From Tubulanus polymorphus (taxonomy: Eukaryota > Nemertea > Palaeonemertea > Tubulaniformes > Tubulanidae), in contig NC_134031.1 of the NCBI RefSeq assembly GCF_964204645.1, positions 9,216,501-9,280,500 of the forward strand: DNA of 64,000 nucleotides, written 5' to 3'. This document shows, piece by piece, positions 9,078 to 20,644 of this stretch. Below the pieces are notes generated by a model. It was not told the origin of the DNA and did not search any database. It was given only the letters and a program-made list of their open reading frames with translations. A program made the position numbers and the translations under genes. Each line of letters begins with the position of its first letter. Within the stretch, counting starts at the first letter, position 1.

Positions 9078-12000
9078 TTAACACGTTAGAATTCTTTTCA
9101 TTATCTCGTTCTCTTTTGTTTCTTCTCTTTTAAATTTTAAGTATTCATCTAAATTGCAACCATATGCAACTGTATGAATTCCATCATCTAAAATATATCT
9201 TTTATCATCAAATGGGTTTAGACTTATCTTTTCAATTTCTTCAATAAACATTTCATGATCTTCAGATCTTAAACATCTCATCTTATGTTTTCTAACTTCT
9301 TCATTGAATATACAATTGATGTAATCTTTGAAATGAATATTCTTTTCTACTACACTTTTGGTTATTCCTTTTAACTTTGTAGCTTCATGTTCTTTAGTTT
9401 TATATGAATACATTTTAGATCTAATACCGATGAATTCAATCATTTCTTCACCACCTAATTCATCTTTGAATTTACCGGGAACTTTTTTATTATCATTGCT
9501 AAACAATTCATGATCTTTAGGATAGTTACTAAAATCAAAATGATGTTTTAATGTTTTTAAATCATCTGTTATGTTATCAGTTTTTATCTTTAATATGTAA
9601 CTGTCGGTATCAAAATATAATATTTCTATATGTTTTTCTCCAAAAAGTGGCTGTAATATATTATAATAGAATTCATACATTAGTAATTTTGATAATTCAA
9701 AAACTGAAGCGCCAACATAGATTGGTTTATTAAATTTCATTGATGTTCTTCTCATCTTAACTGCAGCTAAATTTTCATCAAATATTCTGTTACCAATGAA
9801 CTTAGGATATGATTGTAAATGTCTAATTCTTTTACCATTACTAACTAACTCATATCATTTCTATTTCTAATATTTTCACAAGTCTTACCATAGAATGCAT
9901 TATTCATTAACTTGAAGAAATCTTTTTCGAAATCAGTTTTAGCTTCAGTTCTCTGTTTGGTGTTAAAATCTATATATTTTTCTAACCACTTAGATTGGCT
10001 GAATGAAATATATCTATGTACTTTTTTTAGAATCATTCCTTGTTTTAGATAAAACGTTAACATTCTATAATGTACTACATAATTATATTTATCTTCCTGA
10101 GTTACCATTAACTTTTCTGTATGAATATGATTTTCGGGTTTAATTCTTTTTTGGTAATTTGATAATTCTTCATGAGTTACAGTTTAATGTTCGGGACAGT
10201 AAGCTAGATTTCTAGATTTAAATTTTTTATCTTCAGGATATTCTAAATCTACAACAAAGAAGTAATCAGTATCTGAATCATCTGCAATATCTAGAATTAT
10301 TTTCTTCCAATCAAATTTATCATTATTTTCATTCTGTAAAACTTCACTTACTTCAAATACTCCATAAGGTTGTGGTTCCATCATTGCCCAACCATACAAA
10401 TTATTTGCATCTATATATAATAACTTATATCCAGGGTTATCATTTACATTGAAATATCTATCACCTAATACACCTGAAACTCCTCCTCTTATAGATTTTT
10501 CAAATAATAGTAATTGATCTATATTTGTTAACAAATCCATTTTTATATCTGTAAATTTTAATCCACAATCCCATGTTAAACCTGGTGATGAATAACAATG
10601 ACAAGGATCAATGTTAAAATATTTTAGGTTTACATCTCTAAACCTTTCGAATATATCGGTTAATAATAATACATCTGATTTTAAATATAAATCTACTAAT
10701 TGCCCATGATTTTCTATTTTGAAATGATTCCAAATATTCAATGTTCTATTATATACTTCATCTTTAACATATTCATTTTTTAATTCATCATAGAATTGTT
10801 CTTTCAATAATTCAGTTATATTGAAATCATTATGTGATTTATAAAATGAATATGGAATTGCTCCTTTATATCTCACTAATTGAAAATCATCATTATTTGG
10901 ATAGTGTTGTTTTAATATTTTTATTCATCATCAACTAATGATTTTGATAAGTTATCTAATGAACTATTTAAAAATCTATATGAATCTATAAATCTTAGGC
11001 AACCAAATTGGAATGATATATAATTCTCAGATGTTTTAGCTAACATTCTAAATTTATAAGTTGGTATTTTATCTTTTGATCTATTTGAATTTAATCTTTC
11101 TATTTCATTATTAATTTCTTCTATTTTATGGCATAACTGTTTGATGAATAAATGTGCATCATATCCTGATAGATTATGAAATATAACTGGTACAAAGTTA
11201 ATTTTCTTAGCTTGTAAGTTACAATTCTCATGTGCGGTGCCTCTAAACTTTCCATTCAAATGATCATGGTCTCTTACTTTTTTATCTTTATGATTAAATA
11301 TCTTTTCACAATAATAACATTTATCTGCAAACTCAAATGCTTCTTTATCTTCTTCTGTCATTATAATTTCTATATTTGTATTCAATAATTTACTAAATCT
11401 TATTTCATATTCAATTAATAAGTCACAAAAATGATTGATAACATTTTCATTTCTATAATGATAATATTCACTTTTAATTAGTTCTGGATAATCAGATTTT
11501 ATATATAACCCGAAAGCTGCAGCTGATTGATGAATCTTTTTAATAGTATTTGTTTTTGGTGGTTCTTCTGAAAAATCATTTTCATTAGAATTTAATTTCT
11601 TTCTTTTATAATATATTTCTTTTCTATCTTGATCAGTTAGTTCTTTATTTAATGATTCAAAATCTCCATATATTACAAATGGTACTTTATTTTTGTAATC
11701 ATATTTTTTGAATTCTAATATTTTATCCTTTTCATTTGGTAAAACTAATTTACAATAATCATGATTTTCACATAATTGTTTATGATTTAATAATGTACTT
11801 TCATTACTGAATCTATGTAAACATTTTCTACAAAGATATATTTTATGGTGATCATTTTCTGATTTAAAAAATAAATCGATTTTTTAATCCACATATAATG
11901 ATTCTCATAATATAGTATATCTATAACATCGTTTGAATCATAATCTTTTGATAGATATAAAGGTTCTAATGTATAATGTTTTATGTTGTTACCTTTTGTA

Positions 12001-13111
12001 TTTGGTAATTTGATTAAATCAAATACATTTATCTTTATATTATTATCTCTATTTTTGGGATGTTTTTAATTATAACAGGATACTTATCTATCTTATAATT
12101 ATTTTCAAATGGTTTATAATTTGTTAATCTATAAGTATGTTTATTATAATCTTCAACTGGGTGTAAACAACTTATTATAGCCCATAGAAAACATTTATCA
12201 TCTTCATTTTGTACATTTATTACAGCATTAGTTTTAAATGGTAGTTTAATATAACTCGTTGCTTCAATATCTGGTTCTTTATAATATGATACATTATTTT
12301 CATCTATTGGTTTCGATTTAGTTAACTTATTATATTTTGTGTTATAAACATGTAAAGTCATAAATATTATTTCATCAAATATTAAACCAGATCCTTCAAA
12401 ATATTTCTCTTCTATTTTAGTTTTTACTTCATTATAACATTTATCTAATTTATCATCTATATGTTGTTTAGATATAATATGTTGTGAATGAGAATTTATA
12501 TTATATATTGGTTTATCTTCAGATTTTATGAATTTAACTTTAGAAGATATACTTATTTTAGGATATTCAACATCAGTTATTATTTTTATTATTTCTTTCA
12601 TATTTTCTAAATGTTTTTTATTTTCTTCTAATGTTTTACCTTTATGAAATTTAAACTCAATAGCTGCTGGACCAATATCACTTTTAAATGCTTCGGTTAT
12701 CTCTATATCTTTTTTATTATCTAATGAATTAATATAATTTTTTACATCTTCCATGTATGGTCTTTTATTGTTTAATTTATTTCTTATTCTTTTAATTGTC
12801 TTCTGTTTCTTATCATTATCTTCATCAAAATAATCTTCACCTAAAATATCATTATTCTTATTTCTAATATGACTTTTAGATTTTAAATGTTCTTTATAAT
12901 ATCTTTTATCACTGAATGATTGATTACATGTATCACATTTGTATGTTTCTTTTTCATTCTTTAATTCATCTAATTTAGTTTCTAATATATCATCTTTATA
13001 TTCTAATTTTAATTTATTCTCTAAATGTGTTTTAGTTTTATTGTGTCTTGCTTTTTGGGATTTATCTATATTAATATTACATGTTGGACAGTAGTACTTA
13101 TTTGCTTCCAT
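9078..13111 (-). pseudogene. Family-B DNA polymerase with zinc fingers and endonuclease VII-like insert, broken
   Basis: Reading from 13111, two C2H2 fingers come first (about 13093-13025 and 12945-12870). A long linker and a conserved block with KCFLWAIISCLHPVEDYN (near 12200-12155) follow. Exonuclease motif I (IYGDFES) is near 11660-11680. A Cys/His cluster with RDHDHLNGKFRGTAHENC (about 11331-11215) matches the endonuclease VII-like insert of these polymerases. Exo motif II is FHNLSGYDAH (about 11155-11190), then polymerase motif A YIDANNLYGWAM (about 10417), motif B KLMNNAFYGKTCEN (about 9905-9865) and motif C YFDTDSY (about 9600-9620). Frameshifts lie near 12045, 11875, 10921 and 9848, and a TAA at 10184-10186, so it cannot make enzyme. 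The class is that of Polinton/adintovirus-like replication polymerases. Confidence 0.8.
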
Positions 13112-13317
13112 TTTAATACTAAATTTTTTATTAAAATTGATTTTAGAAGTTCAATGATTTATATCATGTATTATTTCAATCATACTTTACTAACACTTTT
13201 AATGTTCAAACATCTAACTCATACAAATATGAATATTGAAATAATGTTGTAAATATATACTTTTATATTGAATAATCTGTCAATTTAAATGTTATTCATT
13301 TACATGAATATTTTAAG

Positions 13318-13727
13318 AGTAATAGGGGTAATGGGCTTTCAGGTTAAAGGTTGAATGGTCGAGTTCATTAAAAACAAATATTAAAAGTAATTTAAAACTA
13401 TAATATATTTTCATAACCGTGTGTATTTCAGTTGAATAATAGAATAATTATTATTATTTGAATATATTTGATTATATGAATTTGTGTATTGTAAATAAAT
13501 CAATTGGTCGCGGAGCGGAGTGGTAGCGAAGTGGAGCGACCAATTGATTTAATACAATATGCTTTTAAAATTTAAATTATTAATATCTTAGAATAAATAT
13601 TTAGTTATAATATAAAATACACACGGTTATGAAAATATATTATAGTTTTAAATTACTTTTAATGTTTTGTTTTTTAATGAGCTCGACCCTTCGACCTTTG
13701 GCCTGAAAGCCCATTACCCCTATTACT
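13318..13727. repeat. 410-bp inverted repeat at the viral/host border
   Basis: The left arm 13318-13425 begins AGTAATAGGGGTAATGGGCT. It is repeated inverted, with few changes, at 13617-13727. The loop holds a second perfect inverted repeat (AAATCAATTGGTCGC at 13497-13511 against 13536-13550) around a GC-rich core, GGAGCGGAGTGG. AT content drops sharply to the right of it. It may be a viral terminal repeat, an origin-like hairpin or a foldback insertion. No clear target duplication is seen. Confidence 0.7.
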
Positions 13728-14177
13728 TCCGTTGATATGGGTTCGAGTCACCAGTGTGGTGCCGATGATATTTATACGATCAACTTTTCTCGATACGTTC
13801 ATAGAGAAATAAAATGATAAAAAGATGACGATATGCGTATTATATCAATGCGGGCGGGCGGATTTTAATTTTTATAAAAAACAAATTTATTTTCGAGCTA
13901 TGATGCGGGAGGGCGGACTTTATTTTTATCGCTAATTTGCCGATGATTTTTCCGATGCGGGTGGGATTTCAAAATCATGAGAAACAAGACATCTTTTTTT
14001 GGCCTAGGTCTGGATTACGTCACTTTGATGCCGTATGGAGGACGTCAAGAAATTGACGTAATTTTGACGAAAGAAAAGGACGTCTTAAATGACGTGGAGA
14101 AAACTTTCATTTCTTACTCAAAATCCAACGTCAGGTTTTGATGATTAAAGGACGTAATGAAAACGTAAAAATGCCTA
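13728..14177. other. Host-side DNA without genes; short repeated words
   Basis: There is no open frame. Three copies of a GATGCGGGNGGG word occur (13848-13860, 13901-13915, 13953-13965). About seven GACGT/ACGTC words are packed into 14030-14165. The word GGGTTCGAGTCACC at 13740 looks like a tRNA B-box but has no tRNA around it. Confidence 0.4.
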
Positions 14178-16310
14178 CTGGGTTAGTAAAGACGAGATAT
14201 CCAGAGCAATTCTATCTCTAAAAAATAACAAAGCCGCTTGGCTCGATCTAATACTCAATGAAATGCTGAAGGCAGGTGGTAACCTCATTGTTCCCGTACT
14301 TAGTAAACTCTTCAACACTATACTATCATCTGGGAATTTTCCTGACCAGTGGCGCTGCAGTATCCTTAACCCAGTTTTCAAAAAAAGGGGAAAAAACTAA
14401 ACCGTCCAACTACCGGGGTATAGCCGTTGGGAGTAACCTGTCGAAACTTTTCTGTTGTGTCCTCAAAATAGACTAAACAATTTCTCCGAATATCATGGTC
14501 TCCTACCAGAGTGCCAAATTGGCTTTAGAAAAGGTAGTAGAACTGCTGATCACATTCTAACTTTGAAATGTCTTATTCACAAGTATGTAAACAAAATGTC
14601 GAAAAATTACCTGTTCTGTTGTTTTGTTGATTTTAAAACTGCTTTTGACACTGTTCCTAAAAATCTGCTTTTGTATAAATTACTGAAAATGGACGTGGGT
14701 AATAATTTTTTTAATGTCCTTCAAAGTATGTACTCTGATGTAAAATACTGTGTAAAAGTAAATGCTAAACTAAGTCTTCCTATTACTTCCTCCACTGGAG
14801 TAAAGCAAGGCTGCTCCCTAAGTCCTCTCCTATTTAACCTCTATGTTAGCGACTTGCCATGTGGTCTCAGCAACTGCGACCCTGTCTCTCTTGACGACAC
14901 TGAAATAAGTTGTCTCATGTTCGCCGATGATCTGGCAATTTTGAGTAAATCCCACACTGGATTACAGCGTGCTCTAGATCGCTTATCATAATACTGTAAC
15001 CAGTGGGGCTTACATGTAAACATAGACAAAACGAAGATTATTATTTTTAACAAAAGTGGGCAAATTCTTAACCGTTATGTCTTCTGTTATAATGGTACAC
15101 AACTAGAAAATGTTCAGTCCTATTGCTATCTCGGTATAGTCTTTATGGCTTCTGGTGTCTTCAAAAATGCATGTACTAGAATCCTTGATCTAGCCAAGAG
15201 AGCCTTATTTAAACTCAAATCACTCAAGGTAAGAGAAAACATCAATATAGGGATCAAACTCTTCAATAGCCACATTTTATCTATTGTAAGCTACCGTCGT
15301 GAAATATGGTGCCCACTACTTCTGCAAAAGATTAACAATAACAACTTCTATCAACTGGTTAACAACTTTCTATGTGAAAAACTGTTGACAAGCTTCTCCA
15401 AATATTTACTTGGCATGTACAAAAAAGCTACCCATGCAGCCGTGCGTGGTGAATTAGGCATGTACCCTATTGCCCTGAACATGATAAGCAGGCCAATAAA
15501 ATACTGGTGCCGTATGTACGAATTAAAACCTAATGTACTTGTCCTAAAAGCATACAAATACTGTTGTTACAATCTAAATGAACAAGCTGCACCTTACAAT
15601 TGGTCTCTCTGTATTAAGTCCCTATTAAGCTGTTTTGGTCTGAACCATTATTGGAATGATATTTTAAGCTACGACCGTAGTGTCATCATACTACCCTCCC
15701 TACAAGCTGCTATGAGATCTCAGTACGAAAAACGCTGGTATTCCTCAATCAATGATAGTGACAGCTTCCCTAAACTACGGTGATACAAGCTCTTCAAAGA
15801 AAAAAGTTTTGTATGGAAAACTACTTATTATGTATAAAAAGCTTATCTCTTCGTAGAAATTTCTGTAAATTACGCATAAGTGCTCACCGACTAGCTATTG
15901 AAACTGGTCGATACACTTCCCCTAAAACTCCACCAGACGAGAGATATTGCCGCTTATGTAATGATAATAACTCAATTGAAACTGCACACTTTCTAACAAA
16001 ATGTCCGAAACTTAGTACTATACAAGAATCTTATATCCAAACTCAACGAATTTTCAGATGCAGTCTCTGTCTCCAGAAAAATTGTTTGTATTTCTCATGT
16101 TTTATAATAACGGAGATATAAAAATTGCCCACATAGTTTGTAAATTTGTCAATGATCTCTTTATTGAGCGGCGTAATCTACTATTATCGAAAATATTAGA
16201 AATGATATCAACCTGCCCTGAGAGGCGTTTTATTCTGCAGATATCATCTGCCCTGAGAGGCCAGTTAAACTGCTGCAGTTTCTTTTCTCTTTTTTTTTCA
16301 TTTTGATAAA
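14178..16310 (+). mobile_element. Non-LTR retrotransposon (LINE) relic, family 1, copy A
   Basis: Reverse transcriptase pieces run in order: KPSNYRGIAVGSNLSKLF (14400-14450, after one frameshift), QIGFRKGSRTADHILTL and VDFKTAFDTVPKNLLLYKL (14515-14690), SSTGVKQGCSLSPLLFNLY (about 14790-14845) and the catalytic FADDLAILS (about 14920). Next come a stop at 14989-14991, SYCYLGIVF (15118) and a thumb/C-terminal region to 15783. A frame change leads to a CCHC knuckle, CRLCNDNNSIETAHFLTKC (about 15950-16010). The order and the C-terminal zinc knuckle fit APE-type LINEs of the CR1/Jockey/I group. The endonuclease half is missing. At least three disruptions make it inactive. A related copy is at 53040-54945. 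Confidence 0.85.
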
Positions 16311-16991
16311 ACACACTTTTCCTACATTTACAATCTAGGCTACAGGCCTACGCATATTGACAAAATCAGGCTGAAAATTCGACAAATATTTTGAAGGCGT
16401 ATTGATATAGGCCTAATGAGTAATTGCGTGCTCTCCCAATCTTTTCTTCATCTCTTTTCTTCATATCTTCATTAAATTTTGTTACAAAAAGTTGCATCAT
16501 CGTTATCATTAATTACCAAACATAGCAGCAAAATTCTATTCCTGAGAATGATTGAATTTTCTTTTTCATTTAAGTTATAGATGCAATTTTTGATGAAATA
16601 TATATATATTTTGATAAAATGTTCCCACGGAGAAAAATCCAATTTCTTTATTTCTATGAAAAGTATTTGTATTTCTTAATTTGTTGGAAAATGCCAATTC
16701 CAATTTTATTTTCTTATAGTTTAGCGAAAATACATGTAATGAGCATTCCGCATATGAAACTTGTTTCCCTATCATCTTGACATGCAACTGTTTTAGCTAA
16801 ATTTGCTTAAAAGTATTTGTATGTTTTAATTAGTTTCTGAAATAAATATAAAATACAGCGTAGCCTTCTATGTTCGAAAACTTTAGTTTGAATCCGAATA
16901 TCCCGGTCACCTTGACTTGCCACCGTTTCAGCTCAATCTGGTGAATGGTTTTCATTTTTTATTGATTCAAACTACTGGCCTCTCAGGGCAG
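16249..16991. repeat. Possible element bounded by CTGCCCTGAGAGGCCAGT inverted ends
   Basis: The 18-mer CTGCCCTGAGAGGCCAGT at 16249 recurs inverted at 16974-16991. Between them is AT-rich sequence with no credible gene. No target duplication is seen, and another partial copy of the end lies at 16214-16226, so this could instead be part of a larger rearranged foldback. Confidence 0.3.
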
Positions 16992-18059
16992 GTTCTGGAA
17001 AATCTGCAGAATGACTCATATGAAAGTCTACCGTGAAGTGACACATTTAAAGCACAGGGACTTGTCACAATTGATAGTGAATGAATAAAACCAATATCAA
17101 TGACCAGGTCCACTATCCCTGTATAATATAAAAACAAGGGTGGCAACAAATTGTCAATCTGACAATGACTTCTCAACTTCAATCGACTGTAATTCCAAAA
17201 ATTCTCAACCGATTCACATGAAATAAGCTTTAATACAACCAAGAAGATTTTCTGCTTCGAACGAGCCTTCAACCACCACTCTCCGACAATTATCTCACAA
17301 CGAAATCACCTTTTTTTGACGAGAGATAGCTCAAAATGGAGGTCTACCGATTCTATGGTGGACAGCAAAATGGTCGTTTTTTTCACTTCAAACGATGATT
17401 TCTATGTGAGATCTTAGAGAAAACCCCAACAAACCATACATTTTTTTAAACTACGCGGTCATACCTGTACGCTTATCTCATTTATTTGTAAAATCAACGC
17501 GATGGGTGAGCTCACAAGCTCAAAATCGAACAAATATACGAAAAAGTCACCTCGCACTATCGCGATGGCGGCCATTTATCACGTGACGTGCAGGTTCGGG
17601 CTATGTTAATAGAACCGCGACAAGTCTACGTCTGTAGACTTGAAAAAACGAAATATTTGCTAATAATACCACCCCTCAGACGAATGTTGCACTATATTTT
17701 CATAATACGGATATTTTATTAATTAACAGAACTTTTTATAAATTTTGTAATGTTTTTCGAAATCTCTAAGCCAATCAATGCGCGTGAAATATTTAGCCCG
17801 TTACTACGATATCACGTGATTAATGGCCGCCCAGTTGATGACAAGTTGAACGCCGTGTTCGTCCTCATTTTCGATATTGAGCTTGTGAGCTCACCCATCG
17901 CGTGGATTATACAAATAAATGAGATAAGCGTACAGGTATGACCGCGTAGTTTTAAAGAATGTATGGTTTGTTGGGGTTTTCTCTAAGATCTCACATAGAA
18001 ATCATCGTTTGAATTAAAAAAAACGACCATTGGCATTTGCTGTCCACCATAGAATCGGT

Positions 18060-19487
18060 GGCGCTATTGCACTTTCGTACCCCCCTCCCAAAAATTTTTA
18101 TTTCAGCATATTTATTATCAGGAAGGTCTAGGGATTCAAAATCAGTATCTTTTGACCCATAAAACTTACTTTTTATAGGTTAAAATTTTGTTATTTTGGG
18201 CCCTAAATCGCGTGTAAATTCGCCGATTTGCGACGTCAACAACGCCATGCCCATATTGAATGCACAGGGGTTTGGCGATGGGCTTGGATTTTATTTCCGG
18301 GTTGTTGATAATCTCGCGAGAATGGTGCTAAATATGAACTGCGAATAAATTCAAAATATCACGGAAATACCTTGTGTTTATATTGTTTATTTATCCGCTA
18401 TAAAGTTCTGATAAACAATTGGTCGTTAAGGATCATTATCAGACGGTCGTCACGCTTTACTATATAAAATCACAAGGGATGAAACGCAGTTCAAGTCGTG
18501 CCAGCCAGAAAGTTGGGACAGTCACGTGACTTAACGCTTCTTATTTGAGGGAACGCGAACCTGAAGCATATAAGATGGAAACTATGATACGAAAAATGTT
18601 TGAGAATAACTTACATTCAAATGCATTTTTTGACTATGAATTATATATTTCATCATAATTTATTCTTTATAAGTTATTTATTTCATATGAATCATAATCT
18701 GACAATTGATATCGGTCTGTGAATATGTTAACTTTTCGTGTTGAAGTTTTAAATGCGATGACATCATCAGAATGTCACGTGACTGTCCCAACTTTCTGGC
18801 TGAAAATTTAAGTACAGCAGAGGCCTGGCGTTTCATCCCTTGTGATTTTATATAGTAAAGCGTGACGACCGTCTGATAATGATTCTTAACAACCAATTGT
18901 TTATCGAAACTTTATAGCGGATAAATAAACAATATAAACACAAGGTATTTCCGTGATATTTTGAATTTATTCGCAGTTCATATTAAGCGCCATTCTCGCG
19001 AGATTATCAACAACCCGGAAATAAAATCCAAGCCCATCGCCAAACCCCTGTGATTGAATGTCAATCAAAGTTTCTAACCCTCCACTGAAATGTCATGACA
19101 TGAAAACTTTGCAAAAACCATGTTTTTAAACATAGCCATCTCTGAAAATGACGCTTATGTTTGCATTATTTTCATACTTAGCTATTTATTTAAAGATGTT
19201 CTGATGAAGAAAAGTTATACGCAAAAAAACAAAATTTTATCAATTCAATACAATTAAATTTATTGAGATATATTTATTCAGATGTTTTTAGGTGGTAATT
19301 AGTGCGGAAACATGGCCGACCCGTCGGTTTGAATCGAGGAAATCGGCCCCAAATTATCAGAATTTTGACTTGGAAAAAATTATTTTTTTTGTCAAAAGTA
19401 ATTTATTTTGACTCTACAGACCTCCCTGATTAATAACATACAGAAATAAAAATTTTTGGTAGGGGGGTACGAAAGTGCAATAGCGCC
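18060..19487. mobile_element. Nested element C: TIR element with 8-bp target duplication GAATCGGT
   Basis: The ends begin GGCGCTATTGCACTTTCGTA and match inverted for about 45 bp with one mismatch, fading further in. It is flanked exactly by GAATCGGT at 18052-18059 and 19488-19495. It has no coding frame and is itself interrupted by element D. An 8-bp duplication fits hAT-like and some other cut-and-paste families. Confidence 0.85.
18263..19052. mobile_element. Nested element D: foldback with 8-bp target duplication ATTGAATG
   Basis: It begins CACAGGGGTTTGGCGATGGG and ends with the complement. The arms stay paired for about 280 bp on each side, including TCACGTGACTGTCCCAAC and its complement (18510-18530, 18772-18795). 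It is flanked exactly by ATTGAATG at 18255-18262 and 19053-19060. It has no gene. The terminal words CGATGGGCTTGG are shared with the 19947-20640 and 27304-27734 elements. Confidence 0.85.
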
Positions 19488-19946
19488 GAATCGGTAGACC
19501 TCCATTTTGAGCTAGGCTATCTCTCATCAAAAAAAGGTGATTTCGTTGTGAGATAATTGTCGGAGAGTGGTGGTTGTAGGCTCGTTCGAAGCAGAAAGTC
19601 TTCTAGGTTGTATTAAAGCTTATTTCATGTGAATCGGTTGAGAATTTTTGGAATTACAGTCGATTGAAGTGGAGAAGTCATTGTCAGATTGAAAATTTGT
19701 TGCCACCCTTGTTATTTTATTATAAAGTTGCAGGGATACTGGTACCCCCATCATTGGTCTCATCCATTAAACTTTCCCAAAGTCCCTGTGATTTAAAGTG
19801 AGGTTCTGAATGGATACTAGGCCCCATGCAGACAGACATCGTTAAACACTGAGAGTACCGGACCACGCTAAAGTTTCATAAGTTTCATTGCCGTTAAAAG
19901 TGCTCGTGAGTCGTGAAGGTATGTTTTAGTCAGAAACTTGTCTGAG

Positions 19947-20640
19947 CACAGGCACTCGCCGATGGGCTTGGGATACAGTTGCTGGGGTTTTTTGATAGTG
20001 TATTTGTGTTTTCATTCGTTATTCTGCAATAAATCCGAGAAAAAATGTCTTGGTACTGATACGTTTAAAAAGATAATGGCCGCTGGCTCCACACATGGCG
20101 ACCTCACAAAACACTAACAAACTTCGTTTTTCAAAGTTTGACAGTTATATATCCTATTATTCCACCCGACTGTGAGACACTATCAATTTGTGAAACGTCT
20201 TTAGTAATATAAAAGGAAAGGTAGTTGACGAAGCCTGAGACGGCAACACTAGGTGACCGGTGCCCGTGTGGCCTAGTGTTGCCGTCTCAACGCCTGTAAA
20301 GTTTCTCCTATACGCTCACGCTTCGTCAACTACCTTTTCTTTTATATTACTAAAAACATTTCACAAATTGACAGTGTCTCACAATTGGATGGAATAATAG
20401 GATATATAACTGTCATATCACTAGTAAGTGTCGTATAAAATAAAAGTTTTGATTTTAGATTGAAAAACGAAGTTTGTTCAGTATTTTGTGAGGGCCGTGT
20501 GTGGAGCCAGCGGCCATTATCTTTCTAAACGTATCAGTACCAAGACATTTCGGATTTATTGCAGAATAACAAATGAAAACACAAATACACTATCAAAAAC
20601 CCCAGCAACTGTATCCCAAGCCCATCGGCGAGTGGCTGTG
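19947..20640. mobile_element. Foldback element E, same terminal family as D
   Basis: It starts CACAGGCACTCGCCGATGGG and ends with the near complement at 20621-20640. Arms of about 190 bp are followed by an inner palindrome (20140-20415) that contains two opposed copies of TTTAGTAATATAAAAG and CTAGTGTTGCCGTCTCA. No gene and no clean target duplication (TGTCTGAG against GTGTGAGG). Confidence 0.75.
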
Positions 20641-20644
20641 GTGT

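Larger units (their letters stand above)
17020..19815. mobile_element. Long foldback element, right arm split by a nested insertion
   Basis: The left arm (about 17020-17545) is complementary to the right arm, which is in two pieces, about 17872-18059 and 19488-19815. With the 18060-19487 insertion and one TSD copy removed, the arms pair along about 500 bp (for example GGAGGTCTACCGATTC with its complement, and TGTGAGATCTTAGAGAAAAC with its complement). The loop, about 17546-17871, contains no gene. It is a non-autonomous palindrome of unknown class. Confidence 0.7.

Noticed and set aside
1-13740. Retroviral-type integrase, packaging ATPase and adenovirus-type protease
   Set aside because: I looked for DDE, Walker A and protease motifs in all viral frames and saw none. 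They may lie left of the window.
13735-13765. tRNA B-box-like GGGTTCGAGTCACC
   Set aside because: The T-arm does not pair and no acceptor or anticodon arm lies upstream.
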